Shown one piece after another: positions 8,408 to 38,700 of a stretch of 64,000 nucleotides of DNA; positions within the stretch are counted from its first letter, which is position 1; each line of letters starts with the position of its first letter. The notes beneath the pieces were generated by a model that worked only from the letters and a program-made list of their open reading frames with translations, made no database searches and was not told the origin of the DNA. This stretch comes from Streptomyces sp. NBC_00690 (GTDB taxonomy: Bacteria; Actinomycetota; Actinomycetes; Streptomycetales; Streptomycetaceae): contig NZ_CP109009.1 in the NCBI RefSeq assembly GCF_036226685.1, positions 8,273,501-8,337,500 of the forward strand. Reading direction: 5' to 3'. A program made the position numbers and the translations under genes.

Positions 8408-8505
8408 GATCCGGCCGCCGAAGCCGTGCTGCTCAGTAGTGAGCGGCGCCGTTGGGCGCGCGCCGCTTCGCTGGGCGTGTCATCGAGTGGAAGGGCGTCG
8501 TAGTA
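8408..8505. promoter_or_regulatory. Divergent intergenic region between hydrolase and loading genes
   Basis: A 98-base gap separates the start of the reverse-strand hydrolase (8407) from the start of the forward-strand carrier protein (8506). Promoters for both directions must lie here or inside the flanking genes. A GGAAGGG about 12 bases before ATG 8506 may serve as ribosome-binding site. No clear -10/-35 pair or operator repeat is recognisable. Confidence 0.4.
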
Positions 8506-8751
8506 ATGATCACGTACGAGAGCCTGGAACAGATCCTGCGCGCCCAACTCCCCGCGCTGGAAAACGAAGATCCGGTCCCCAAGGACCTACAGCTGGCCAC
8601 CGTGGGACTGGATTCGGTCGGGTCGGTCGTCCTGATGGACACCCTGGAGGACATCCTCGGAGTGACCTTTCCCGACGAGGACATCGCTCCCGCCACCTTC
8701 GACACCCCGGGCTCGCTGTGGGCGGTCCTCGACCGGCTGACCAGTGGCTGA
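8506..8751 (+). CDS. Discrete peptidyl/acyl carrier protein, loading PCP (LnmP-like)
   Basis: An 81-residue stand-alone carrier protein. The ATG at 8506 is used because the helix-1 segment (ITYESLEQILRAQLPALE) begins right behind it; an upstream in-frame ATG at 8452 would add an unrelated 18-residue tail. The phosphopantetheine site is TVGLDSVGSVVLMDTLEDILG, with the serine in GLDSVG. Helix 3 and the ATFDTPGSLWAVLDRLT end are normal. It overlaps the adenylation gene by 8 bases. In leinamycin biosynthesis the pair LnmP (PCP) and LnmQ (A) loads D-alanine, and gene order and sizes here match, so this should carry the D-alanyl starter to the NRPS. Confidence 0.9.
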   Translation: MITYESLEQILRAQLPALENEDPVPKDLQLATVGLDSVGSVVLMDTLEDILGVTFPDEDIAPATFDTPGSLWAVLDRLTSG

Positions 8752-10381
8752 CCCGGTGCCCGCCGATGCAACCCTCCTCGACCAGTGGTTCGACCGGGGG
8801 CTTGCGATCGCTCCCGACGGGCCGGCCCTCAGCGTGGGTCGGCGCACCCTGACGTACCGCGCCCTGGACGAGGAGACATCGGCACTCGCCGGACCGCTCG
8901 CCGCTGCGGGACGCCGCAGGGTCGGCATCCTGGCCGCCAAGAGCGTGACCGCGTACGCCGGCTTCCTCGCCGCCCTGCGGGCCGGCGCCTGTGCCGTTCC
9001 ACTGGCCCCGGACGCGCCGACGGAACGGCTCCGGGCCGTGGCCGAAGCCGCCCGTATCGACGCACTCGTGGTCGATGCCACGGGCACCGCCGGCCTGCCC
9101 GCACTGCTGCCGCTGCTCGATCCCGAAGCGATCATCGCCACCGATCTGACCGATCTCCCGCCAGGAGTGCCGATCCGCAGGCCGGGATCGCCCGGCCCGC
9201 TGAGCACACCCCCGCGCTGCTCGCACGACCTGGCCTATCTGATGTTCACCTCGGGCAGCACCGGAGTGCCCAAAGGGGTACCGATCCGCCATCGCAACAT
9301 CAGCGCCTACGTGGGCGCCGCACTCGCACGCCACACCCTCGGACCCGGCGACCGGTTCAGCCAGATCTATGAGCTCACCTTCGACCTGTCGATGAGCGAA
9401 CTCTTCCTGGCCTGGGGATCCGGCGGCTGTCTGTGCGCACTCAACCGGCTCCAGGCGCTTGCCCCAGCGCGGCTGGCGGGCCAGCGGATCACGGTGTGGC
9501 ACGCCACCCCGAGCCTCGCCGCCTCGCTGCGCATCGCCGGACGGCTGCTCCCCGGCTGTCTCCCGGACGTCCGAACGACGATCTTCTGCGGCGAACCGCT
9601 CACCACCGGCACCGCACGTGCATGGCGCCGAGCCGCCCCCGGCTCGCTCATCGACAACCTGTACGGGCCGACCGAAGCGAGCGTGGCCTGCACCGGACAC
9701 ATCTGGGAGGACCACGACGACCACGACGCCCGGGGCGATGGTGAGAACAAGGCGAATCTTGTGGATAGGGGAGACAGGGGCATCACGGGGAGCGAGAACG
9801 ACCAAGTCGACTCGTCCGCCGACACCGTCGTTTCGATCGGTGAGCCCCTGCCCGGTGTCCGTATCCTCGTCGTCGATGAGACGGGCGCACCGGCCGAAAC
9901 CGGCGAACTCTGTCTGAGCGGTGAGCAGGTGTTCACCGGATATCTGGATCCGGCCGAGGACGAGGGCCGCTTCCTCGACCACGGCGGACACCGTTGGTAC
10001 CGCACCGGAGACCTGGTGCGCCGGGGGCCGCGGGGGCTCGCCCACCTCGGCCGCACCGACACCCAGCTCAAGATCCAGGGCTATCGGGTCGAGACGGCGG
10101 AGGTCGGCAACGCCCTGCGTGCCGCCGCGCCCGGCGCCGAGGTGGCAGTCCTCGCTGTTGCAGGTGACAGCGGACCGCAACTGGTCGCCTGTCTCATGGG
10201 TGGGCCGCCCGTCGCACAGGCCGATGTCCTACGCAGGGCGGCCCGTCGCCTCCCCGCCTACATGCTGCCCCGCCTGCTCTGGTGGGTGCCGCAGCCGATC
10301 CTCAACGCCAACGGCAAGGTCGATCGACCGTACCTGCGCCGAGTCGCCGAACGACGGCTGGCGTCCATGCAGTCTTCGTGA
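8744..10381 (+). CDS. Stand-alone adenylation enzyme, predicted D-alanine (LnmQ/DltA-like)
   Basis: A 545-residue ANL adenylation enzyme starting at GTG 8744 inside the end of the carrier gene. Core motifs are LTYRALDEE, YLMFTSGSTGVPKGVPI (A3), LTFDLSMSELF (A4), NLYGPTEASVACTG (A5), YRTGDL (A7), KIQGYRVE (A8) and NANGKVDRPYL (A10, catalytic Lys). The TTIFCGEPL segment matches the FCGE of DltA, whose cysteine is known to favour D-alanine, and A4/A5 also resemble DltA. The enzyme therefore probably charges the neighbouring carrier with D-Ala as the leinamycin-type starter. Odd: between A5 and VVSIGEPLPG an acidic, low-complexity insertion of about 37 residues (nt 9716-9826) uses rare codons such as AGG. 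It is probably a surface loop. Confidence 0.92.
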   Translation: MADPVPADATLLDQWFDRGLAIAPDGPALSVGRRTLTYRALDEETSALAGPLAAAGRRRVGILAAKSVTAYAGFLAALRAGACAVPLAPDAPTERLRAVAEAARIDALVVDATGTAGLPALLPLLDPEAIIATDLTDLPPGVPIRRPGSPGPLSTPPRCSHDLAYLMFTSGSTGVPKGVPIRHRNISAYVGAALARHTLGPGDRFSQIYELTFDLSMSELFLAWGSGGCLCALNRLQALAPARLAGQRITVWHATPSLAASLRIAGRLLPGCLPDVRTTIFCGEPLTTGTARAWRRAAPGSLIDNLYGPTEASVACTGHIWEDHDDHDARGDGENKANLVDRGDRGITGSENDQVDSSADTVVSIGEPLPGVRILVVDETGAPAETGELCLSGEQVFTGYLDPAEDEGRFLDHGGHRWYRTGDLVRRGPRGLAHLGRTDTQLKIQGYRVETAEVGNALRAAAPGAEVAVLAVAGDSGPQLVACLMGGPPVAQADVLRRAARRLPAYMLPRLLWWVPQPILNANGKVDRPYLRRVAERRLASMQSS

Positions 10382-10388
10382 CACTGGT

Positions 10389-10406
10389 CCGCTCAGATCT
10401 GAGCGG
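10389..10406. repeat. Perfect 18-bp palindrome upstream of the giant PKS gene
   Basis: CCGCTCAGATCTGAGCGG is a perfect palindrome starting 8 bases after the stop of the adenylation gene and ending about 68 bases before the PKS start. Outside it, CTGGT (10384-10388) can also pair with ACCAG (10409-10413) across a small bulge. It may be an operator, an attenuator, or a weak terminator that sets PKS expression relative to the loading genes. The PKS has its own strong ribosome-binding site (GGGAGG, 10464-10469). Confidence 0.6.
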
Positions 10407-10474
10407 GCACCAGCGCAGCCGCCGATCATGCTGAGCCGGTCCGGGCCACACCGGATCGCGCACGGGAGGTAGTC

Positions 10475-32277
<21,803 letters not shown>

Positions 32278-32281
<4 letters not shown>

Positions 32282-33531
32282 CCGAGTCACCACGGGTGAC
32301 GGTGGGCGTCGAGGCGCTCGACGTCTACGCCGGCAGTGCCTGGATCAGCGCCGCCGACCTCGCCGACGGCCGCAATCTGGATCCGGCCAGGGTCACCAAT
32401 CTGATGTTGGAGGGACGTTCCGTCGCCCTGCCCTTCGAAGACCCCGTCACACATGCGGTGAACGCGGCCAAGGGCCTGATCGACGATCTTGATCCCGAGG
32501 TACGTGCGCGCATCGAACTCGTCCTTGTGGCGACCGAGTCCGGCGTCGACTACAGCAAGTCGATCTCCTCCTATGTCCACCGCTATCTCGGCCTCGGCCC
32601 CGAGTGCCGACTGCTGGAAGTCAAACAAGCCTGCTACGCGGCGACGGGCGCCCTACAACTGGCCGCCGGCTACCTGGCGTCCGGAGCGTCCCCCGATGCC
32701 CGAGTGTTGTTGATCGCCACCGATGTGGGGTTGGCGGACGAGCGCGCCGAGTACGCCGAACTGGCGACCGGCAGCGGCGCTGTCGCCCTGCTCCTCAGCG
32801 AGCACCCCCGGGTGCTGGAGTTGGACCTCGGCGCGTTCGGGCTGCACAGCTTCGAGACGATGGACACGGCCCGGCCGGGCCCGGAGATCGAACTCGCCGA
32901 CGCGGACCTGTCGCTCGTCGCCTATCTGGAGTGCACGGTCCGCAGTTTCGCCGACTACTGTCGGCGGGTCGCCGATGTGTCTTTCGACGGGACGTTCGAC
33001 TACCTGGCCTTCCACACACCGTTCGCGGGCATGGTGCGGGCAGCTCATCGGCGGGCCATGCGCGAGTTCACCGGGTTGGACCCGGCGGCCGTCGCGGCTG
33101 ACTTCACCCAGCGCGTGGAGCCGAGCCTCCACTACCCGGCACAGGTCGGCAACCTCTTCTCCGGCTCGCTCTACCTGGCGTTGAGCAGCCTCGTCGACCG
33201 GCTCCCGGTAGCGGCGGACGGGGCTCGTGTCGGGCTGTTCTCCTACGGGTCGGGCTGCTCCTCCGAGTTCCTCAGCGGCACGGTGGGCGAGGACGCCCGG
33301 CGTGCGGTGTCGGCCCGAGGGATCGGTGCGCGACTGGCCGCCCGTCGCCGTCTCACCTTCGCGGAGTACCGGGACCTTCTTCCCCTGGGGCAGGCGTGTC
33401 TCGTGCCCCGGCAGCACCTGAAGGTCGAGACCCACGGCGAATGGCGGCCCAACACCCCTCACACCGAGGTCGCGCCGATGCTCGCGCTCCAAGGCATCGA
33501 GAACTACCACCGCCGCTATGAGTGGATCTGA
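32278..33531 (+). CDS. HMG-CoA synthase-like enzyme for beta-branching (LnmM-like)
   Basis: A 417-residue HMG synthase homologue, start ATG 32278, overlapping the PKS stop by ATGA and so translationally coupled to it. The nucleophile is Cys119 in VKQACYAATGAL. The base is probably the His in YLAFHTPFAGMV, and NLFSGSLYLALSSL near residue 295 is a normal thiolase-fold segment. In trans-AT clusters these enzymes add an ACP-bound acyl carbanion to the beta-keto group of a PKS-bound chain. Context is diagnostic: it is followed directly by a donor ACP and a decarboxylative KS. In this PKS the unreduced beta-keto intermediates that could be branched are those of the KS1-ECH-ACP2 module and the final KS4 module. 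Leinamycin's homologue is LnmM. Confidence 0.95.
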
Positions 33532-33562
33532 GCATGAGCGGATCCAAGACCGAGAGGACACC

Positions 33563-33808
33563 ATGACTCACCTCGACGGGGCCGTACTGGCTGCCATCCG
33601 CCACCATGCGACCGCGATCCTGCCGGACCTCAAGCCGGGGGACTTCGTGCCCGGGATCACCCTCGCCGAACTCGGCCTCAACAGTGTGGACCGCAGCGAG
33701 GTCGTGACCAATGTGATGGACGACCTCGATGTACTCGTTCCCATCACCGAGTTCCGTCAGGCCATGCCGGTGGCGGACCTGGTCGACCTCTTCGAGCGGT
33801 ACCGGTGA
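33563..33808 (+). CDS. Donor acyl carrier protein of the beta-branching cassette (LnmL-like)
   Basis: An 81-residue ACP. ATG 33563 is the first codon that gives a normal helix-1 (LDGAVLAAIRHHATAILPDL); an in-frame codon at 33518 would lie within the HMGS gene. The pantetheine serine is in ELGLNSVDRSEVV, with Asn where Asp is usual, as is common in beta-branching donor ACPs. The protein should present the acyl carbanion donor to the HMG synthase. The gene lies 31 bases after the HMGS stop and its TGA overlaps the next start (TGATG), so HMGS, ACP and KS are one translational unit. Confidence 0.93.
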   Translation: MTHLDGAVLAAIRHHATAILPDLKPGDFVPGITLAELGLNSVDRSEVVTNVMDDLDVLVPITEFRQAMPVADLVDLFERYR

Positions 33809-35031
33809 TGGCGTCCGGCGCCCGAGTGGTCGTCACCGGGCTCGGTGTCGTATCGCCGCTCGGCCCCGATGTGGCCCGGTTCACCGAGGCGCTACGGGCG
33901 GGGCGTACCGCGATCGCCCGCACCGGGCCCGGGGACTTCGTGCCCTACCGCGCTGCCCTGTCGGATGCCGTGGTCGCCGACGGGGCAGCGGCGCTGGACC
34001 TGCCGTCCGCGGCGATCCGCCGTGCGTCGCGGCCGGTGCGCGCATCCTTGGCCGTCGCTGGCCAGGCATGGCGCGAAGCCCGGCTGCACCACGGGGGCCT
34101 CGATCCGCGGCGGCTCAGTGTGGTCGTCGGCGGGCACAACCTCAACGGTACCCAGAGCGCCGCCGCCGCAGATCGCTTCCAACGCGATCCGATGCTGGTG
34201 CCGCCCCGGCTGGCGCTGCAGTTCCAGGACACCGACCAGGTGGGGGCGCTCAGCGAGACATTCGGCATCCGCGGGGAGGGGATGACCGTCGGCGGTGCGT
34301 CTGCCAGCGGTCACCTGGCACTGATCCAGGGCGCCCGGCTGGTGGTCTGGGGCGTCGCGGACATCTGTCTGGTCGTCGGCGCACTGGCCGAACCGTCACC
34401 CGCCGAACTGCGCAGCTTCCTCAATCTGGGTGCCATGGTGCCCACCGCAGACGGCGGCCCCGGTGGCCCCTTCGACGGCTCCCACCGCGGGTTCGTCCAT
34501 GGGCCCGCGGCCGTCGCCATGGTGCTGGAATCGGCTGCGTCGGCCCTACGCCGAGGAGTGCGACCCCTCGTCGAACTCGCCGGTCACGCAGCCGGACTGG
34601 ATGCGAACAGTCAGCCTGACCCGACGGTTGACGGGGAAGCCGAGGTCATGACCAGGGCACTGGCCGACGCCGGTGTGTCTCCTGGCGATGTGGACCTGAT
34701 CAGCGCCCATGGCACGGGCTCGCCGCTCGGGGACCAGGTCGAGGCCGAGGCGATCACGCGAGTGTTCGGCGCGGCCTCGCCGTGGGTCAACGCACCCAAG
34801 GGGCTGGCCGGACATGCGCTCACGGCAGCCGGCACACTGACGGCTGCGGCCGTAGCCGTCCAGTTGCGCGACAGCTTCGTGCACCCCAACCCATGGCTGC
34901 GCAACCCCATCGACAACGCGCCCCGGCTGGTGGGAGCCACCGCCGTCGACACGCCGTTGCGCTGGGCGGTATCCAACGCGTTCGGCTTCGGCGGATTCAA
35001 CTCCGCCCTCGTATGGCGGGCCTGCTCGTGA
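33808..35031 (+). CDS. Decarboxylative ketosynthase of the beta-branching cassette (Cys to Ser)
   Basis: A 407-residue FabF-type KS. The start is ATG 33808, overlapping the ACP stop by one base (GTG 33805 is an alternative). The nucleophile motif reads VGGASASGH, so Ser165 replaces the acylated cysteine. Both histidines remain (SAHGTGSPLGD and KGLAGHALTAAG). This is the signature of PksF/CurC/MupG enzymes, which decarboxylate a malonyl-type unit on the donor ACP to make the acyl nucleophile for HMG synthase. Leinamycin instead uses LnmK on methylmalonyl-CoA. The branch donor here is therefore malonyl or, given the CCR genes, possibly ethylmalonyl. The 3' end overlaps the convergent thioesterase gene by 35 bases. 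Confidence 0.92.
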   Translation: MASGARVVVTGLGVVSPLGPDVARFTEALRAGRTAIARTGPGDFVPYRAALSDAVVADGAAALDLPSAAIRRASRPVRASLAVAGQAWREARLHHGGLDPRRLSVVVGGHNLNGTQSAAAADRFQRDPMLVPPRLALQFQDTDQVGALSETFGIRGEGMTVGGASASGHLALIQGARLVVWGVADICLVVGALAEPSPAELRSFLNLGAMVPTADGGPGGPFDGSHRGFVHGPAAVAMVLESAASALRRGVRPLVELAGHAAGLDANSQPDPTVDGEAEVMTRALADAGVSPGDVDLISAHGTGSPLGDQVEAEAITRVFGAASPWVNAPKGLAGHALTAAGTLTAAAVAVQLRDSFVHPNPWLRNPIDNAPRLVGATAVDTPLRWAVSNAFGFGGFNSALVWRACS

Positions 35032-35743
35032 ACGAGCCCAGCGTGTCCAGCAGCGTTCGCCGCAGCACCTCCGGCAGGCCCTTGAGGTAGAAGTGGTCCC
35101 CGGGAAAGACGTGCAGCCCAAAACCGTCGGTGGTCAGGTCGCCCCAGCGCGCCATCTGCGCCGGGGTGACCTCGGGGTCCGCATCGCCGGTGAGGGCGAC
35201 CAGCGGGCAGGACAGCGGCGGTGTGACCGCCGGCCGGTAGGTCTCCACCAAGCGGTAGTCAGCCCTGAGGCAGGGCAGGAACAGCCTGGCCAGGTCCTGT
35301 GAGTCGAGCACCGTCGAAGGGGTGCCGCCGAGTCCCTTCAACACCTCCAGGAACTCTTCGTCGTCGAGTAGATGGCGCACTCCTGTCACTCCCGGGATCC
35401 GTCGGCCGGAGACGTACACCATCGCCGGCGCCGGCCGCAACCGCCTGGCGACCTCGTACGCCACCATCGCGCCCATGCTGTGCCCGAACAACACGTACGG
35501 CAGGTCCAACAGCGGCTCCAGGGCGGGTACGAGCTCCTCGACCAGGTCGTCCATACGGGTGTGCGGTGGTTCATGGATACGTCGCTCCCGCCCCGGCAGC
35601 ACGATCGGACAGACGTCGATGTGCGGTGCCAACATCCTGCGCCAGGGAAGGAACAGGGCACTGCCGCCGCCGGCGTGGGCGAAGCAGATCATGCGTACGG
35701 AAGCGTTCGGCTCACGCGTTCCGACGGTCCAGCGCGTGTTCAT
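34997..35743 (-). CDS. Type II (editing) thioesterase (LnmN-like)
   Basis: A 248-residue GrsT/TEII-type alpha/beta hydrolase. The ATG at 35743 overlaps the stop of the NRPS gene by ATGA. Motifs are MICFAHAGGGSALF at the start (oxyanion loop), GHSMGAMVAYEVARRL (nucleophile Ser), LTGDADPEVTP (acid) and FPGDHFYL (His). The role is to clear stalled or misprimed acyl groups from the pantetheine arms of the NRPS/PKS. It is the last gene of the reverse-strand globin-NRPS-TE operon. Its last 35 bases overlap the end of the convergent decarboxylative KS gene, so no terminator separates them. Confidence 0.93.
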   Translation of the reverse strand: MNTRWTVGTREPNASVRMICFAHAGGGSALFLPWRRMLAPHIDVCPIVLPGRERRIHEPPHTRMDDLVEELVPALEPLLDLPYVLFGHSMGAMVAYEVARRLRPAPAMVYVSGRRIPGVTGVRHLLDDEEFLEVLKGLGGTPSTVLDSQDLARLFLPCLRADYRLVETYRPAVTPPLSCPLVALTGDADPEVTPAQMARWGDLTTDGFGLHVFPGDHFYLKGLPEVLRRTLLDTLGSFTSRPAIRGRS

Positions 35744-38700
35744 CGGGATCCTCCCGCCTCGCGCACCACGACGTGCGCGTAGGAGCCACCGGAGCCGACG
35801 GCGTTGACGATCGCCCGACGCACCCCGCGGCCCGCAGCCCACTCCATGGCCCGCCGTGGCGCGTACACCGCTCGACCGTCCCATTCGACCAGCGGATTGG
35901 GCTGCTCGGAGACCAGGGTCGGGGCGATGCGCCCGTGCCGCAGCTGCAACATCACCTTCATCAGCTGTGCGATGCCCGCCGCCGCTTCGGCATGGCCGAT
36001 GTTCGGCTTGACCGTGCCCATCGGCACCGGACGCGAGCCGTCGCCGAACAGTTCGTGGAAGGCGGCGACCTCGGCGGCATCGGCCAGACTGGCGCCGGCC
36101 GCTGCACTCTCCACATAGGACACGGCCGTCGGTTCCAGGTCGGCGCTCCGCAGCAACCGGGCCAGCGAGTCCATGAGCGGCGCCGGGCCCGGTGCTCCGA
36201 ACCTGCCGACGCCGCCCGCGTGACCGCACCACGACTCCTCCAGCACACCGAGCACCTGGTCGACGTCCCGGGCCGCGGTGTCCGCGCGCCGCAGGAGCAG
36301 CGCCCCCACCGCCTCGCCGACGTACCAACCTGGTGCCGCTCCGTCATAGGCGGCGCCGGGACGCACGGCCTCCCGATCGGCGAGCAAGCCCAGGGCGGAC
36401 AGCAGTCCCACATGGCGTCGGTGGGTCACCAGATTGACGCCCGCGACGACGGCACTGTCGCAGTCACCGGCGCGCAGTGCGTTGATCGCCAGATGCAGCG
36501 CGGTCAACGACGACGAGCACGAGGTGTCGACCGCCATGCTCGGACCCTGCCAACCGAAGGTGTGCGAGAGCCGGTTGGGCACGGTCGCCCGGGTGGCGAC
36601 GACCTCCACCGTACCGTCGCGCTCCCAGCCGTCGCCCGCCGTGGTGAGGTGGTCGTCCCACATGGACGCCACGAACACACCGACCCGGGCGCCGCCATCG
36701 GCCAGGGACCGCGGTGTGTGGCCGGCACGCTCCAGACACTCCCAGACGGTGGGCAGTAGCATCCGCAACTGGGGGTCGAGCACATCGGCCTCGGCCGGGG
36801 AGATGCGCAGGGGCCGCAGGTCCACCGCGCCCAGTGCGTCCAGGAATCCGCCGACCGGTGGGGGTCCGCTCCAGCCGAGCGCCGCGACCCGCTCGGGCGT
36901 CATCGGACCGATCGCGGAGCGCCCCTCGTGGAGCAGCCGCCACAGTGCATTTGGGCTTCCGGCGCCGGGGAACCGCCCCGCCATGCCGACGACCGCGATA
37001 TCGGTGGAGCTCTGCCGGGGCGGGGCGCTCGCCGTGGTCCACAGCGGCTCAACGGGGTCGTTCTCACCCGTTGCGTCCAGGGGAGCGCACAGGAAGCCCA
37101 ACTGGAAGGAGTGGGAGCTCCCGAGCCCCAACGCCTCGGTGAGATCACCCTGACGCAGATCACCCACCGGACACAGCGCGACCCCGGACGGCACCTGCTG
37201 TTGCATCAACAACTGGGCCATGTGTCCGGCTTCCAGCGCGAGGTACCGCGGCGCCTGGGCACCGTACAGGGGCTCGATGCCCTGCAACTCGCCGATCAGA
37301 TAGATCTCGGCGGCAGCCCGGGCCGCGAAGGGACGGTTGTAGAAGACATGCGCGTTCACCGGCACCTCGACGCCGGTGTCAAGGGGTTCCAGGGCGTGTT
37401 CGCGCGGCCGGTAGTAGTAGGCGCCGCCCTCCAGCCCGTCCACCGCGCCCTTGCGGACCAGTACGTACACCTGCACGGAGCAGGTGTCACCGGCGGACGG
37501 ATAGAGCGAGCCGGCGCCCGAGTCCTCGCTCGTCCTGGCCAACACCTTCAGTAACTGCCCGAGCCGGGCGCCCTCCAGTGCCCGTTCGACGACCGGGCGG
37601 CGGCTGGAGCGCCAGCGTCGTTGTGCCTCCGTCGGCCGATCGCCCGTCAACGCCAGCGGCTGTGTCCGCCCGGACCTCGGCCGCTGGCCGAAGTCGCCTT
37701 CCTTGAAACGGCGCCGCTCGTCCTCCGCGAAGAAGTCCACCTGCGCGGGTTCGGCTCCGCGGCCCGGGGAGTCGAAGGTGGGTGAGGCGTTGGGCGGGGA
37801 GTCGAAGGTGGGTGAGGCGTTGGGCGTGGGTGGGGCGACGAAGGTGGGCGGTGGGTCGAGAGTGGGCGAGCTGTCGGATGTATGGGGGGCGACGGCAGGC
37901 GCCTGCGGAGTGCCGGACATATGCCGGGCGATGGCCGCGACCGTCGGTTCGGCCAGCAGGACGGCCACCGGAACCTCACGGCCGTACCGCTCGCGCAGCA
38001 TACGGCTCGCCCTGACCATCGTGAACGAGGTCGCGCCCAGGTCCCACAGGTCTGCGGCAGGGTCCACGGGCGGCAGATCGAGCAGCTCGCCGAACATCGC
38101 CGCGATCAGCTTCGTGGCATCGGCGGTGTCGTCGGTCGGCGCCGTCGTCGGGGCGATCGGCCAGGGCAGCGCGTCCCTGTCCAGCTTGCCGTTGTTCGTG
38201 GCCGGCCATGCGGAGACGAAGGCCACCACACCCGGCACCATATAGTCGGGCAGTGCAGCAGCGGCGTGGGCCCGCACCTCCTCCGCGCACGGCGGCGGCC
38301 CGTCCGGCAGTACGTACGCCACCAGGCGCTCCTCGCCCGACCTGCTCTTCCGCAGCAGGACCACCGCGTCCTCGACACCGGGGTGTGTCCGCAGCCGGTG
38401 TTCGATCTCCGGCAGTTCCACCCGGAATCCACGCACCTTGACCTGCCCGTCGCAGCGTCCCAGGAAGTGCAACACACCGTCGGGGCCGTACCGGGCCCGG
38501 TCACCGGTGGCGTACATCCGCGTCTCGGGCACCCCCGGGAAGTCGCCGGTGACGAAACGTTCCTCGGTCAGCGCAGGTTGTCGGTAGTAACCGCTGGCCA
38601 GGCACGCCCCGGCGATGTACAGATCCCCCTCGACCCCGATCGGCACCGGTCTGCGCGAGTCGTCCAGCACGTGGTAGCGGGAGTTGTCGATGGGCCGCCC

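Noticed and set aside
33808..35031. KS as a type II PKS chain-length factor or FabF of fatty acid synthesis
   Set aside because: It has Ser for Cys with both histidines kept, not the Gln of a chain-length factor, and sits in an HMGS cassette.
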